A stretch of DNA of 64,000 bases, from assembly GCF_004295665.1 (NCBI RefSeq), contig NZ_CP034759.1, positions 2,356,001 through 2,420,000 of the forward strand. Reading direction: 5' to 3'. How positions within the stretch are numbered: position 1 is the first letter of the stretch; each line of letters begins with the position of its first letter. The position numbers were made by a program, and so were the translations under genes. Source of the DNA: Litorilituus sediminis. GTDB taxonomy: Bacteria > Pseudomonadota > Gammaproteobacteria > Enterobacterales > Alteromonadaceae. The notes beneath the pieces are model-generated. The model saw only the letters and a program-made list of their open reading frames with translations, had not been told where the DNA came from and did not search any database. Below, in pieces: positions 18,163-27,283 of the stretch.

Positions 18163-18546
18163 TTATGATGACGGCTGCCACTTCGCTTGAACTGAAAATC
18201 GTTTAATTAGATCTTGTATTTTAGGGCTATCGCAACTTTCTGACTCAATAACTTTGTATACAGCTTTAGTCACTTTATCACTGCCGATTTTTATCGCTGA
18301 TTTAGCCTGCTGTTCAGTAAAATTAGGCTTCCTTTTCCTTACTTCTTGATACATTAGCGTCGTAACCATCTGATAATTTGCCAAAAAGGCTGTTAAATCT
18401 TCTTTGCTCGGTGTCATACATTTGCCAGCGGCAGCACTAACCGCGGTAAATTGATTATATATTTTTAAGACATTTGTATTCTCAGCATAACTGTTCAAAC
18501 AAATAAACAAAGCTAGCATCGTAACTGTACGGGTGATTTTTAACAT
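18163..18546 (-). CDS. Small exported protein, unknown function
   Basis: A 127-residue protein with a signal peptide (MLKITRTVTMLALFICLNSYA, cleavage after about residue 21). The mature part is mostly helical and has two cysteines (about 43 and 105) that could form a disulfide in the periplasm. No family recognised. It lies upstream of the small membrane protein and downstream of the CadC/TPR regulator, all on the minus strand. Confidence 0.62.
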   Translation of the reverse strand: MLKITRTVTMLALFICLNSYAENTNVLKIYNQFTAVSAAAGKCMTPSKEDLTAFLANYQMVTTLMYQEVRKRKPNFTEQQAKSAIKIGSDKVTKAVYKVIESESCDSPKIQDLIKRFSVQAKWQPSS

Positions 18547-18670
18547 AATAACTTCCTTGTTTAACTAACAAGCTTTATATGCTTGTACCTTCTTAATATA
18601 CACAGTTTAAACGCACTAAAAAACCAACCAAATCAATTTATTATTAAGCAATTCGAGTTTCTGGGCTAAA

Positions 18671-21013
18671 TTAAAGATTCAGGCTATCACTAAGTTGCTT
18701 ACGTAATTCACTTAATTCTTGCTGATGCTGTTTAAGTAAAGCGCTAAACTCTTGTTCCTGCTGTAAAGGCTGCAATAGATGGTTGCTTGCTAATGACCAC
18801 CACTCTCTGTCAAATCTATCAAACGAGGTTACCCAACCCATAGCTAGCGCAGCACTTAAGTGCTTGAGTGCCGCTTTAGGCTGATTTAGCTGCGCATTGA
18901 TTTCAGCCAAGGTAAATTTGGCCTGAACCTTATCGGTTATATCTGCCTGTTCAACAAATAACACTAGCTGCGAAAGTAACGCCTGAGCTGAGTCCTTTTC
19001 TTGCAAGTGCGATAAGGTTGCACCATATAACACCATCGCTAAGTAGTTATCAGCAGTAATATCCGTTAAGGCAATTTCTGCAGCATTCTGCCACTTAGGA
19101 TATGCTCGCAACAAACTCGCTTTAGCCTGTTGGAATTTCCCTAAACGATATTGCGATGTCGCTAGATTGAACAAAACCCTCGCGTTATTTGGTCGCGCTA
19201 ATGCTAAACGCTCCATAATGGCTAATACCTTCTCTTCTTCACCTGCTAAGCCATAGTTAATCAAGCCTAATGAGTTTAAGAAGTGTCCGTGCTTTCCCTG
19301 CATATTCTCTAAAATGCTATTCGCTGCTCGCTGTGCGCCAATACTTAAATATACCAATACCAACTGTTCACAGTACTCATCACTTGAGCAATGAGTAAAA
19401 AGCTCGGAATTTTCAGCCTGCCATTTAGCAATTGCAGTAATAGATGCTTGCGTATGCCTAAAAATATGAGTGACATCAAGCAACTGTGAGAAGTGATTCG
19501 GCTCTAGAATCAAAGCACGTTGATACATTTTCTGTGCAGAATCAAGTTTACCGATAGCTCTAAGGTAAGTGCTAAATGAGCGCTTTAATGGCGCTGATAA
19601 CGGATTAAGCTCAAGCGCTTTATTCATATGCACAATAACTTGCGCTTCATCCCTAAGCTTTTTCAGCAAGGCGCTGTACCAATGATGAGTTGTCGCATTA
19701 TCGTCTAACGCTAGTGATTGTAAAAAAGCACTTTGAGCTTGCTGAGCAAGACTACCCTCGGTCATAACAAAACCAGTTTGATAGCCTGCTTGCAGGGTCA
19801 AAATCATGCCCTTAGCTGCAAGAGCTGTTGGCGAATTCGGCTCTAACGCTAATGCTTTATTTATATGGGGCAATGCGTGTTCTACCGACTTTCTTTCACT
19901 CCAATTAGCAAAGTGATGAAGATTAGCATAGCTAATTGCTAAGCCCACATGGGCATCGGCATAATCTGGCGCCAACTCCATACAATGCTTAAAGTAAGTC
20001 ACTGCTTTTAATAAAGACTCAGGGTTTCGTTGTCGCCAATGATATTGTCCCATCAAATACCATTCATAGGCTTGTGCGCTAACGGCTGTTGTTTCTTTTA
20101 TCTTTTGAGTGCTGGCTATAAAACCCGGTTGAATTACCGCCTGTACAGCCGCGCTAATATCATCTTGCAGTTTAAATATATCGGCGTTATCACTATCAAA
20201 CGTTTTAGACCAAAGCTGTTGGCCATTTTGAGTGCTTACTATCCTAACATTGATACGAACATGCTCGCCCATGGCTTGCACACTGCCATCCAGTAAGGTA
20301 TCTACCTGTAATGCTTTGCCAACATCAATTGCATTGTAGTTGCCCTGATAGGTAAATGAAGAAAATTGCGAAATGACCTTTAAAGGCTTCAAGGCTGACA
20401 GTTGGTTAATAATGGCCTCAGACAAACCTTCACTAAAATATTGCTTATCTTGCGCTGAACTCAAATCATCAAAAGGCAATACCGCTATTGAGCGAGTGTT
20501 AATTTGTTCATTAACTATTTTTTTATCCCCAGCAATAAAATACCCCACCACAGCCAGTATAAAGAAAAGCGTAATAAGTAAATAAAGGTAAGGAAATGAA
20601 GCTTGTTTGCTTTGCTGCTGTGTTTGTCCGTCTATCAAATCTACTTGAGCAATAAGTCGATAACCCACACCCGGCAGGGTTTTAATAAAGGTTGGATTTC
20701 GGGCATTATCACCTAAGACTTTGCGTATTTTACTGACAGCTACGGAGAGAATATCTTCGGCAACAACAGTACCTTTCCAAACATGCTCAATAATTTGGTT
20801 TTTGCTAACCTCTTCGCCAGCATGTTGCATCAAAAACAACAGCACCTGCATGGTTTTATTATCGATACTGTGACTATCAACAGGGTTTGATATGGTGTTG
20901 CTCCTTGGGCAAATAACCCACGAGCCTAATTGATATTGCTGATTTTGTTCCAAAAACACATCCAAATGTTTGCTAAAAACTAACGCAGATAAATTATAGC
21001 GTGATACATACAA
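18671..21013 (-). CDS. CadC-like membrane regulator with TolB-like and TPR domains
   Basis: A 780-residue one-component regulator. An OmpR-type winged helix covers about 25-125 (QIIEHVWKGTVVAEDILS, ending LPGVGYRLIAQV). One transmembrane helix lies at about 143-163. Then come a periplasmic TolB-like nucleotide-binding-type domain (SIAVLPFDDLSSAQDKQYF, near 178-300) and TPR repeats to the C-terminus. This is the common CadC/adenylate-cyclase-like TPR architecture of marine Gammaproteobacteria. It is divergent from an exported serine hydrolase, its probable target. A shorter start may exist within the first 25 residues, which are not conserved in the family. Confidence 0.85.
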   Translation of the reverse strand: MYVSRYNLSALVFSKHLDVFLEQNQQYQLGSWVICPRSNTISNPVDSHSIDNKTMQVLLFLMQHAGEEVSKNQIIEHVWKGTVVAEDILSVAVSKIRKVLGDNARNPTFIKTLPGVGYRLIAQVDLIDGQTQQQSKQASFPYLYLLITLFFILAVVGYFIAGDKKIVNEQINTRSIAVLPFDDLSSAQDKQYFSEGLSEAIINQLSALKPLKVISQFSSFTYQGNYNAIDVGKALQVDTLLDGSVQAMGEHVRINVRIVSTQNGQQLWSKTFDSDNADIFKLQDDISAAVQAVIQPGFIASTQKIKETTAVSAQAYEWYLMGQYHWRQRNPESLLKAVTYFKHCMELAPDYADAHVGLAISYANLHHFANWSERKSVEHALPHINKALALEPNSPTALAAKGMILTLQAGYQTGFVMTEGSLAQQAQSAFLQSLALDDNATTHHWYSALLKKLRDEAQVIVHMNKALELNPLSAPLKRSFSTYLRAIGKLDSAQKMYQRALILEPNHFSQLLDVTHIFRHTQASITAIAKWQAENSELFTHCSSDEYCEQLVLVYLSIGAQRAANSILENMQGKHGHFLNSLGLINYGLAGEEEKVLAIMERLALARPNNARVLFNLATSQYRLGKFQQAKASLLRAYPKWQNAAEIALTDITADNYLAMVLYGATLSHLQEKDSAQALLSQLVLFVEQADITDKVQAKFTLAEINAQLNQPKAALKHLSAALAMGWVTSFDRFDREWWSLASNHLLQPLQQEQEFSALLKQHQQELSELRKQLSDSLNL

Positions 21014-21184
21014 CGAAGTACGCCGTTTAACCTTTACACTGGTCAGTTAAACGCATTCTAAGCCACTTTACCATAGGGCGAGTTGAGCTTTGTTTAATAA
21101 TTCAGAGTAAAAAAAGCAAACATTTCAGCAAAAACCAGCTTAAACACCCTTTAAAAACAGCAAAAATTCAAATTTTAAAACAAT

Positions 21185-21214
21185 AACTTAAGAACATTTA
21201 AGAAGATTTAAGTT
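21185..21214. promoter_or_regulatory. Three 10-bp phased TTAAG repeats
   Basis: The 345-bp divergent gap between the CadC/TPR regulator and the serine hydrolase contains TTAAG at 21188, 21198 and 21208, exactly one helical turn apart. The context is CTTAAGAACA-TTTAAGAAGA-TTTAAGTTGT. Tandem direct repeats of this spacing are typical of OmpR-type winged-helix sites. No other gene or RNA was seen in the gap. Confidence 0.5.
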
Positions 21215-21358
21215 GTGTTAAAACAAGCTCCACAGTAGTTTTCAGCCTAGCTAGCAAGAGCGCAATATGTGTACTAGTGAAACCACTAACAACACAAGTA
21301 ACACTAACGCTCAATACGCATCATTAAAAGAAAATACGACTTACTAAAAGGAAGGTAA

Positions 21359-22549
21359 ATGGTAGTGAAATCTAAAATCAAACAGTTGGCAGCCTTAACA
21401 CTTATGGTTAGTCTGAGCAGCTTTGCTCATTCAAACCAAGCACCAGAAGCAAGCGTAGCAGAAAGCAAAATATCATTTTGGGATTTGCCTGCGCTTAAAA
21501 AGCCCTTTATTGATAGCACGCCAACAAATAAAAACGATGGCCTTACGGTTGGTCACTTAAACGCTAATCATAAAAACAACGAAAACATTCTAGCGCTAGC
21601 GAAACAACTGGCGAATAATGAATTAGGCGACTACGACAGCCTGTTGATTCAACATAACGGTGAGCTTATTTTTGAATCATATTATAAACGCGGCCGAATA
21701 AACCTACCTCACTTTCAAGCCTCTGCGACCAAAGGCTATACAGGTTTAGTACTGGCTCGTGCGATGCAACTGGGCTACCTAACCATGGAAGATTTAAACA
21801 AACCACTGGTTAGTTTTTTAAAAGATTTGCAGCCAGAAAAGTTTGTTGAAGGCGCTGAAAAAATCACACTACATCATGCGCTAAACATGAGTTCAGGACT
21901 ACGCTTTACTGATGACCAATTAACTGAGTTTCGAGAAAACCGAGAGAAATACAGTGGTTTAGCACAAGTACAGGCATTTTTATCGCTAAGTGAACCCATT
22001 ACTGAAAAATCACAAACCATTAAGTATCAAGGCACAGACCCAATTATGGTGATGCAAGTAATCGATGCAATAGTACCTGGTAGCGCAGAAGACTTTATTA
22101 AAAAAGAGCTGCTTGATAAGTTAAGCATCAATAACTACACGTGGAGAAACGATCATAGCGGCCTGCCAGTTGGCGATGCTCGTGCCAGCCTCACCTCTCG
22201 TGATATGCTAAAACTCGGCTCTTTGGTACTAAATGACGGCAAGTGGCAAGGCGAACAGCTACTTTCAAGCGATTTTTTAACTAAAGCGACCAGCGCGCTA
22301 AGCCAAACTAATGAAGACTGGCAACCAAAAAGCTTTTTCTATGGCTACTTATGGTATCAAACAGATATTACGATCGCTGATAAAAGCTATGACCTAACCT
22401 TAACTTGGGGTGCTGGTGGCAACCGTATTATTGTTGTCGATGAGCTTAATTTAGTGATAGTTCTTACCGGTCATGATCGCGAAGACACCATATTTGATCA
22501 GCTTACTAACAGCATCTTACCGGCATTTATCAATAATAAAGCAATTTAA
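21359..22549 (+). CDS. Exported beta-lactamase-fold serine hydrolase
   Basis: A 396-residue protein with a signal peptide (cleavage near residue 25). The serine beta-lactamase/esterase fold is marked by SATK at 122-125, where Ser122 and Lys125 are the catalytic pair. A YQG in the usual tyrosine position and a late WGAGGN box (in place of KTG) are also present. Such proteins (class C-like family) include esterases, D-aminopeptidases and amide hydrolases; true beta-lactam resistance is not implied. AAGGAAGG precedes the ATG. It is divergent from the CadC/TPR regulator. Confidence 0.87.
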   Translation: MVVKSKIKQLAALTLMVSLSSFAHSNQAPEASVAESKISFWDLPALKKPFIDSTPTNKNDGLTVGHLNANHKNNENILALAKQLANNELGDYDSLLIQHNGELIFESYYKRGRINLPHFQASATKGYTGLVLARAMQLGYLTMEDLNKPLVSFLKDLQPEKFVEGAEKITLHHALNMSSGLRFTDDQLTEFRENREKYSGLAQVQAFLSLSEPITEKSQTIKYQGTDPIMVMQVIDAIVPGSAEDFIKKELLDKLSINNYTWRNDHSGLPVGDARASLTSRDMLKLGSLVLNDGKWQGEQLLSSDFLTKATSALSQTNEDWQPKSFFYGYLWYQTDITIADKSYDLTLTWGAGGNRIIVVDELNLVIVLTGHDREDTIFDQLTNSILPAFINNKAI

Positions 22550-22582
22550 TCTGAGGTTATTTAAATATCGACTCTACAGGCC

Positions 22583-22612
22583 AGCTAAGCGCAAATTTAA
22601 TCGCGCTTAGTT
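22583..22612. terminator. Hairpin between convergent serine hydrolase and amidase genes
   Basis: An 8-bp G+C-rich stem (CTAAGCGC / GCGCTTAG), extended by A-T and G-T pairs, has a 10-nt AT-rich loop. It overlaps the end of the amidase gene and lies 34 bp past the serine hydrolase stop. A T-run is not evident. Confidence 0.5.
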
Positions 22613-23941
22613 GAGCCTAGTTATGGTTAAAACCTGCCCTACTTTTATCGCATTAGAGTTAAGGTTATTGGTCTTTTTGATATGAGCTACCGAGGTTTTA
22701 TAGCGATTTGCCAGCACAGATAAAGAATCACCTCGCCTCACTTTATGCTTAATGCTTTGCGTAGACGCCAACAAAGTACCGCGCGGCGGATTGCGATTAA
22801 AGAAGGTGCTAGTTGCGTTATATATCGCTCTCGCTAACTTCTCTTGGTGTTTTGGATTAGTCAGGTTCTTTTCATCATGCGGATTGGACATAAAACCGGT
22901 TTCAATTAATACCGAGGGTATATCTGGCGCTTTAAGCACAGCCAAACTCAAACCTTCTGGCTTTTTCTTATGCAATTTAGTAATTTTCTTTAATTGTTTA
23001 AGCACATCTTCAGCGTATTCATAGCTACTTTTCATGGTGTGCTCTTTGGTCATATCTGCCAAAGCTACGGCAAGATTGGAATCGTGTGTATGCTTAATGG
23101 TATCGCCAGCACCACCAAGTAATTCTGACTCTTTTTCTCGGTTTTCAATCATACGAGCAAATTCTGAATTTGCTCTGCGTGTTGATTGAATTAATACCGA
23201 AGCGCCACGAGGCTTAGGTGAAGTAAAGGCATCGGCATGAATTGAAATTAATAAATCTGCTTGATTTCCTCGAGCAAGTTTTGGCTTTCTCGCATGAGTA
23301 ACATAATAGTCACCCTCGCGAATCATCACCGATTTCATATGCACATCTTTATCAATTAATTTAGCCAGTTTTTTTGCGATAGCTAAAGTCACCTTTTTCT
23401 CATAAGTGCCTTTATAACCGATAGAGCCAGGGTCATCGCCACCATGACCTGCCACTATGGCTACGATTACTTCTTGCGGCCGAGTAACAGATTTTTTCTT
23501 CGCACTGCGCTTATTCAAATCATGTAAATCAACCACCAAGCGATTACCGTAACTGCCCGTTGGTGCTAATGGAAAAAGTGATAATTGATACTCATCTGCT
23601 AGCTCAAGCACTAAGCGAGTAGAATTTTTATCTTTGGGTTTACTTTTTCTTATCTTCTTAATTCGTTTGTCATTGTTAGCTAGATTTTGCAAAGCAAGGC
23701 TGGCGCTAGTATCAGCAATATCTATCACTAAACGTCTTGGTGAGTTTAGAGTAAAGTACTTGTATTTAGGCTTTTTTTTCAGGTCAAACACTACGCGCGT
23801 GCTATCAGGTGTAGGCCATATACGCACGCCATCTATGCTATTTTTTGCCTGTACATAACCGCTAAGCAGCATGCAGGCAAGTAAGCATAATGTCAGGGTA
23901 AAGTTGTTAACTAAATTATATTTTTTATTGTCAGTAATCAC
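22607..23941 (-). CDS. N-acetylmuramoyl-L-alanine amidase (AMIN, Amidase_3, LysM)
   Basis: A 444-residue periplasmic amidase that removes stem peptides from peptidoglycan during cell separation. After a signal peptide (to about residue 32) come an AMIN targeting domain (about 35-140), a zinc amidase domain (about 155-385) and a C-terminal LysM repeat (about 398-443; HKVRRGDSLSVLANRYKTS). Zinc ligands are visible in VAGHGGDDPGS, the TYEKKV glutamate and SIHADAF; the catalytic glutamate is in LIETGFMSN. This is the AmiB/AmiC type. It is not next to tsaE or mutL, where amiB usually sits, so it may be a second paralogue. Confidence 0.93.
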   Translation of the reverse strand: MITDNKKYNLVNNFTLTLCLLACMLLSGYVQAKNSIDGVRIWPTPDSTRVVFDLKKKPKYKYFTLNSPRRLVIDIADTSASLALQNLANNDKRIKKIRKSKPKDKNSTRLVLELADEYQLSLFPLAPTGSYGNRLVVDLHDLNKRSAKKKSVTRPQEVIVAIVAGHGGDDPGSIGYKGTYEKKVTLAIAKKLAKLIDKDVHMKSVMIREGDYYVTHARKPKLARGNQADLLISIHADAFTSPKPRGASVLIQSTRRANSEFARMIENREKESELLGGAGDTIKHTHDSNLAVALADMTKEHTMKSSYEYAEDVLKQLKKITKLHKKKPEGLSLAVLKAPDIPSVLIETGFMSNPHDEKNLTNPKHQEKLARAIYNATSTFFNRNPPRGTLLASTQSIKHKVRRGDSLSVLANRYKTSVAHIKKTNNLNSNAIKVGQVLTITRLN

Positions 23942-24143
23942 GTGGTTTTTCAGATTAACGTTAACTTTATGGGGTTAATTGTTATTCTATAACATTAATC
24001 ATAAACAACAATCAATGTGCCATGGCGATAAAGTTTGTCTGTAAAAGCAATACTCTTAAAAATACCAAAGGTAAACTTCTGATGATTACTGAACTAATAG
24101 CAATAGAATTAACTATTTGCTCATTCAGCGAGAGTTAAAAGGC

Positions 24144-24740
24144 TTAATCTTTAATAGCTTCTTGGTAAATCTCATCAGCCCGTAAAATTTCATAAGGTAC
24201 CGCTAAAACGCTCGCTAGTTTTTTAATTTCGTTTTTCATAGCGTAACCATCTGAATGACACATAAGCAAATATATATCGCCAGATTTAGTCTTTAGGGTA
24301 AATTCATAGCCGTTATAGCTGTTGTTAGAAGTACTATGATAAAAGCGAATCATATATAGCCTATCTATGTCAGCTATAGGCACAGTCGGGTATTTTTTAA
24401 ATGAGTTAGCCACACAAAAAGTGCCTTTCTCTAAATCAAAATATTTTACTTTGCTTCTTAAGCCCAAACCGAGCCTAACTAAGGTACTAAAGAATAAACA
24501 AAAAACAAAAATCCAAAATATTTCTTCATACGGATTATAGTTACTTGTATCCTCTAAAATAATTGACGAGATAAAAACAAAAAAAATACAGTTTAATAAG
24601 TGAAACCAAGCTTCAAATAAAAACCTCTGCCAGGTCGAAATTACTCTAATTTTGTTTCTGGTAAAATCTAATTTACTGCTTCTAAAGTTTGTCGCCCCAG
24701 AAGAAGTTAACGTATGAACTTTTTCATCTTCCTTGAACAT
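24144..24740 (-). CDS. Membrane protein with PH-like C-terminal domain
   Basis: A 198-residue protein with two transmembrane helices (about 43-62 and 72-93) and a C-terminal domain (about 97-190). The pattern KVKYFDLEKGTFCVANSFKKY resembles the bacterial PH-like fold of short membrane proteins. I do not recognise a named family. It is AT-rich and sits at the edge of the accessory region, 139 bp downstream of hipA on the same strand. Function unknown. Confidence 0.6.
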   Translation of the reverse strand: MFKEDEKVHTLTSSGATNFRSSKLDFTRNKIRVISTWQRFLFEAWFHLLNCIFFVFISSIILEDTSNYNPYEEIFWIFVFCLFFSTLVRLGLGLRSKVKYFDLEKGTFCVANSFKKYPTVPIADIDRLYMIRFYHSTSNNSYNGYEFTLKTKSGDIYLLMCHSDGYAMKNEIKKLASVLAVPYEILRADEIYQEAIKD

Positions 24741-24879
24741 GTTAATTTCCCTTTATATATTAGTAAAGCCAGCCATGACCCTTTTCTGTTTGCTTTTGCG
24801 GATATTGCACCACTAAATCAAATGACTTTGTATTACCGCGCATCAACATAAAAAAACCATTTTCTGCGAAAAAAGAAAT

Positions 24880-26136
24880 TTAAGTATGTAACCTTGCCAC
24901 CATTTCTTGGATCATTTTATAACGAATCTCTCTTAGCATACGAAGTTCACCAGCTTTATTAGGTATACCTTTAAAAGTAGAGACATTTTCGATGATTTTA
25001 TCGGCTTCGATTTCAATTATTTTGAGCATTTTATCAAGCTCACGTTGAGATAAAGTTTTATTTAAACCAAGTCCTTCACCAAAATCTAAGACATCAGCTC
25101 GGGTTAACTCTCCCAGTGCTTTTGCTTTTCCCATGGGCTGAGATAATTCAGCATTTAAATGACGCCCATCATATATAGCTGTACTTATCAAATCGTACAT
25201 TGGTGATAATACCACTCCATTAGGGGTTACTAGGCAAGATAAATTTTTTAAATGAGCATCCGTGTTTCCTACGATGGCATTAAAAATAGCCCAATTAAAA
25301 ACTGTAATTTTTGCCTTACCTTTTGCTCTCAAAGTTTCTGTAAATTGATAGAGTTGTTTTACATTACTTTGAGCATATTTAAGTGATCGACTTAAGCCCA
25401 GTAATTGACATCCATCCAAAGCATGCACCCTAAGCTGATTAGGAAATAGAGCGACTCTATCAAACCTTTCAATAATATATACGGGTTCAGGAAGGTAACA
25501 AACCTCTGTATGAGGTACATCTAACCCAACAGCCTTCGCCAAATTCATCACAAACCACTCATTCCTAACGGTTTGCCAATAAAACTCTGGTTTTGAATGT
25601 TCTGGTTTTAGTATATGTGAAGATGGAGTAGCACCTACAGGCTCTAAAAATTGATCGCCATGCTTAATGATCAACATTTTATGTTGAGCCCCTGCGATAG
25701 ACATTCGCTTACTTTCCTTATTATTTAATGGAATATCTGGCAAATTTTTGATGCGAGAGTTTAATTCCGCATAAGACAATTCAATAACCCCTGCTTTAAC
25801 ATCATCTGCTTCTGAAGGTAATAGGGTCATTGCCCCTGCAGACTCAGCTCCAGTTATTGATAAAATACCAAAAGAGTCAGCTTCATCTATCTTTATGTCT
25901 CCTGCTAGTAAAGTTCTAGCCCCTTCTTCAGGTAATAAATTATCAAAAAACCATTGGATATATCGTTTTGTTGAACCATCTAGCTGTTTTTCTGTTTGCA
26001 GTGGGATTTGAGGACAAATAGGGTATCTATCCACAAAGTGAAGCCAATCCTCAGAATATTGAAAAGCCCATATATCATCTTCTTCAAATAAAGAACCTAC
26101 TTTTAAGTGATTAATAAATACATTCAGCTTTCGCAT
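24880..26136 (-). CDS. hipA: HipA-family serine/threonine kinase toxin
   Basis: A 418-residue type II toxin kinase, close to the usual length of about 440. HipA kinases inactivate a translation factor (glutamyl-tRNA synthetase in E. coli) by phosphorylation and induce dormancy. Visible motifs are the autophosphorylated glycine-rich loop SIAGAQHKMLI, the HILKP lysine, IIERFDR, the catalytic loop GNTDAHLKNLS and the metal-binding PMYDLIS. All expected key residues are present, so it should be active. It starts 4 bp after hipB stops (gap 26137-26140). Target specificity here is not known. Confidence 0.93.
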   Translation of the reverse strand: MRKLNVFINHLKVGSLFEEDDIWAFQYSEDWLHFVDRYPICPQIPLQTEKQLDGSTKRYIQWFFDNLLPEEGARTLLAGDIKIDEADSFGILSITGAESAGAMTLLPSEADDVKAGVIELSYAELNSRIKNLPDIPLNNKESKRMSIAGAQHKMLIIKHGDQFLEPVGATPSSHILKPEHSKPEFYWQTVRNEWFVMNLAKAVGLDVPHTEVCYLPEPVYIIERFDRVALFPNQLRVHALDGCQLLGLSRSLKYAQSNVKQLYQFTETLRAKGKAKITVFNWAIFNAIVGNTDAHLKNLSCLVTPNGVVLSPMYDLISTAIYDGRHLNAELSQPMGKAKALGELTRADVLDFGEGLGLNKTLSQRELDKMLKIIEIEADKIIENVSTFKGIPNKAGELRMLREIRYKMIQEMVARLHT

Positions 26137-26140
26137 TGAC

Positions 26141-26416
26141 TTACCCTACATACTTGTCGTGTATTTCTTTAAGCTTATCAATTGTTTTGTCGGATAAATT
26201 GGGTGGTAAGTTAATTTCAAGCTCTATACCTAACTGTTCCAATAAATTTAGTACTCGACCAATTTCAACGGTCTCTTTCCCATTTTCAAATTGACTAATG
26301 AAAGTTAAACCATTTCCAGATAGTAAACCTGCTGTCTCTTGATCAAGTGACTGACTTTTTCTTACCAGTTTTGATACGGATCCTAGCTGCTGTATATTTT
26401 TCACTTTAATTTTCAT
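26141..26416 (-). CDS. hipB: HipB-like helix-turn-helix antitoxin
   Basis: An approximately 91-residue Xre-type helix-turn-helix protein that should neutralise HipA and repress the operon. The helix-turn-helix runs through SLDQETAGLLSGNGLTFISQ to FENGKETVEIG, and the tail (about 65-91) is helical and basic. I start it at ATG 26416, because AAGGTGG lies 5 bases upstream. An upstream GTG (26425) in the same frame overlaps that ribosome site. Three 18-bp dyads upstream of the gene are the likely operators. The gene is immediately upstream of hipA. Confidence 0.9.
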   Translation of the reverse strand: MKIKVKNIQQLGSVSKLVRKSQSLDQETAGLLSGNGLTFISQFENGKETVEIGRVLNLLEQLGIELEINLPPNLSDKTIDKLKEIHDKYVG

Positions 26417-26429
26417 TAGAGCCACCTTA

Positions 26430-26447
26430 TTTATGCGTACACATAAA
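26430..26447. promoter_or_regulatory. HipB operator 1 (TTTATGCGTACACATAAA)
   Basis: An 18-bp dyad with 6-bp outer arms TTTATG / CATAAA lies between the probable -10 region and the hipB ribosome site. It is the most proximal of three such sites. Occupancy would block transcription start or elongation. Confidence 0.65.
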
Positions 26448-26479
26448 CTCTAACATAAAAAGCCTCTAATTATTATATT

Positions 26480-26497
26480 TTTATACGAACGCATAAA
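26480..26497. promoter_or_regulatory. HipB operator 2 (TTTATACGAACGCATAAA)
   Basis: An 18-bp dyad lies exactly 50 bp upstream of operator 1. A TATAAT hexamer on the minus strand (26472-26477) abuts its promoter-proximal side, so binding should compete with RNA polymerase. Its sequence is identical to operator 3. Confidence 0.7.
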
Positions 26498-26529
26498 AAT
26501 ACAATAACAAAAGAGCTACCAAACCTTTA

Positions 26530-26547
26530 TTTATACGAACGCATAAA
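26530..26547. promoter_or_regulatory. HipB operator 3 (TTTATACGAACGCATAAA)
   Basis: This 18-bp dyad is identical to operator 2 and again exactly 50 bp further upstream. Its outer arms extend farther (TTTATTTATA / GCATAAATAAA). The equal spacing of all three sites suggests cooperative or looped binding by HipB or HipAB. Confidence 0.68.
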
Positions 26548-26711
26548 TAAATGCTTGGTGGTTACTAAAATAATTGATTTAACAGATGCCTGCTTAATTA
26601 CAAACACTAGCTGTCTAGTTCTAAAAGCATAGATTTTATAGATTGCCTATTTGAACAATACAATACTTAACCTGATGGCTTTAAATTTGATTTCCTTCAA
26701 CTAGAGCCAAT

Positions 26712-27200
26712 CTAATCCATACTATCTAGTATCGCTTGTGCGCATTGCTCTGGCGAGTATTTTTCCGTATTCACGGTTAAGTCATATAGTACACCGCGAT
26801 GAACGCTTTCATATTGTGAACTCGCCAAGCCAACTTTGCGATTTCCTCGAGCAAGTTCGCGCTTTTCCAGCTCTTCCAATGAGCACTCTACTTTAACTAA
26901 GGTTAAGTTAAGCTGACTCAGCTCACTTGTCATTTCTCGATAGGTTTTTTCTCCACAAAAAACAATATCAACAATTACATTGTGGCCAGTTTCTGCCAAT
27001 GCTTTCACTGATTTAGCTAGCGCAAGTTTCATGTTAGGAAAATTCTTTGAGCCTGCGGGGATATCATAAGGGGTCATGTTCCAAAAGGCGTCTAAAGAAC
27101 AAACTAAATAAACCTCTGAAAATGTAGATTGCAGGCACCTAGATAGAGTGGTTTTTCCAGCACTTGAAGCGCCATTAAGTATAATTACATTACCATTCAT
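26712..27200 (-). CDS. Chloramphenicol phosphotransferase-like P-loop kinase
   Basis: A 162-residue P-loop protein with GASSAGKTT at about 10-18 and a DAFWNM region after it, matching the Cpt (chloramphenicol 3-O-phosphotransferase) family. It also has the LARGNRKVGLASSQ lid-like region. Family members phosphorylate chloramphenicol or other small molecules, and many are uncharacterised, so resistance is not proven. It is upstream of hipB on the same strand but separated by 295 bp that include the hipBA promoter, so it is an independent gene of the accessory region. Confidence 0.85.
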   Translation of the reverse strand: MNGNVIILNGASSAGKTTLSRCLQSTFSEVYLVCSLDAFWNMTPYDIPAGSKNFPNMKLALAKSVKALAETGHNVIVDIVFCGEKTYREMTSELSQLNLTLVKVECSLEELEKRELARGNRKVGLASSQYESVHRGVLYDLTVNTEKYSPEQCAQAILDSMD

Positions 27201-27283
27201 ATTATTAATAAATCTACTGAAAGCCTTAAACCGCGCTTAAGCTAAACTTTTCGGATTCGACATTTTAATAAGCTGTTAAATGG

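Noticed and set aside
21359..22549. Reading the serine hydrolase as an antibiotic-resistance beta-lactamase
   Set aside because: The SxxK fold is shared by many esterases and peptidases; the KTG box and other class-defining residues do not match a resistance enzyme.
26712..27200. Treating the Cpt-like gene as part of the hipBA operon
   Set aside because: A 295-bp gap containing the three HipB dyads and a TATAAT separates them, so hipBA has its own promoter.
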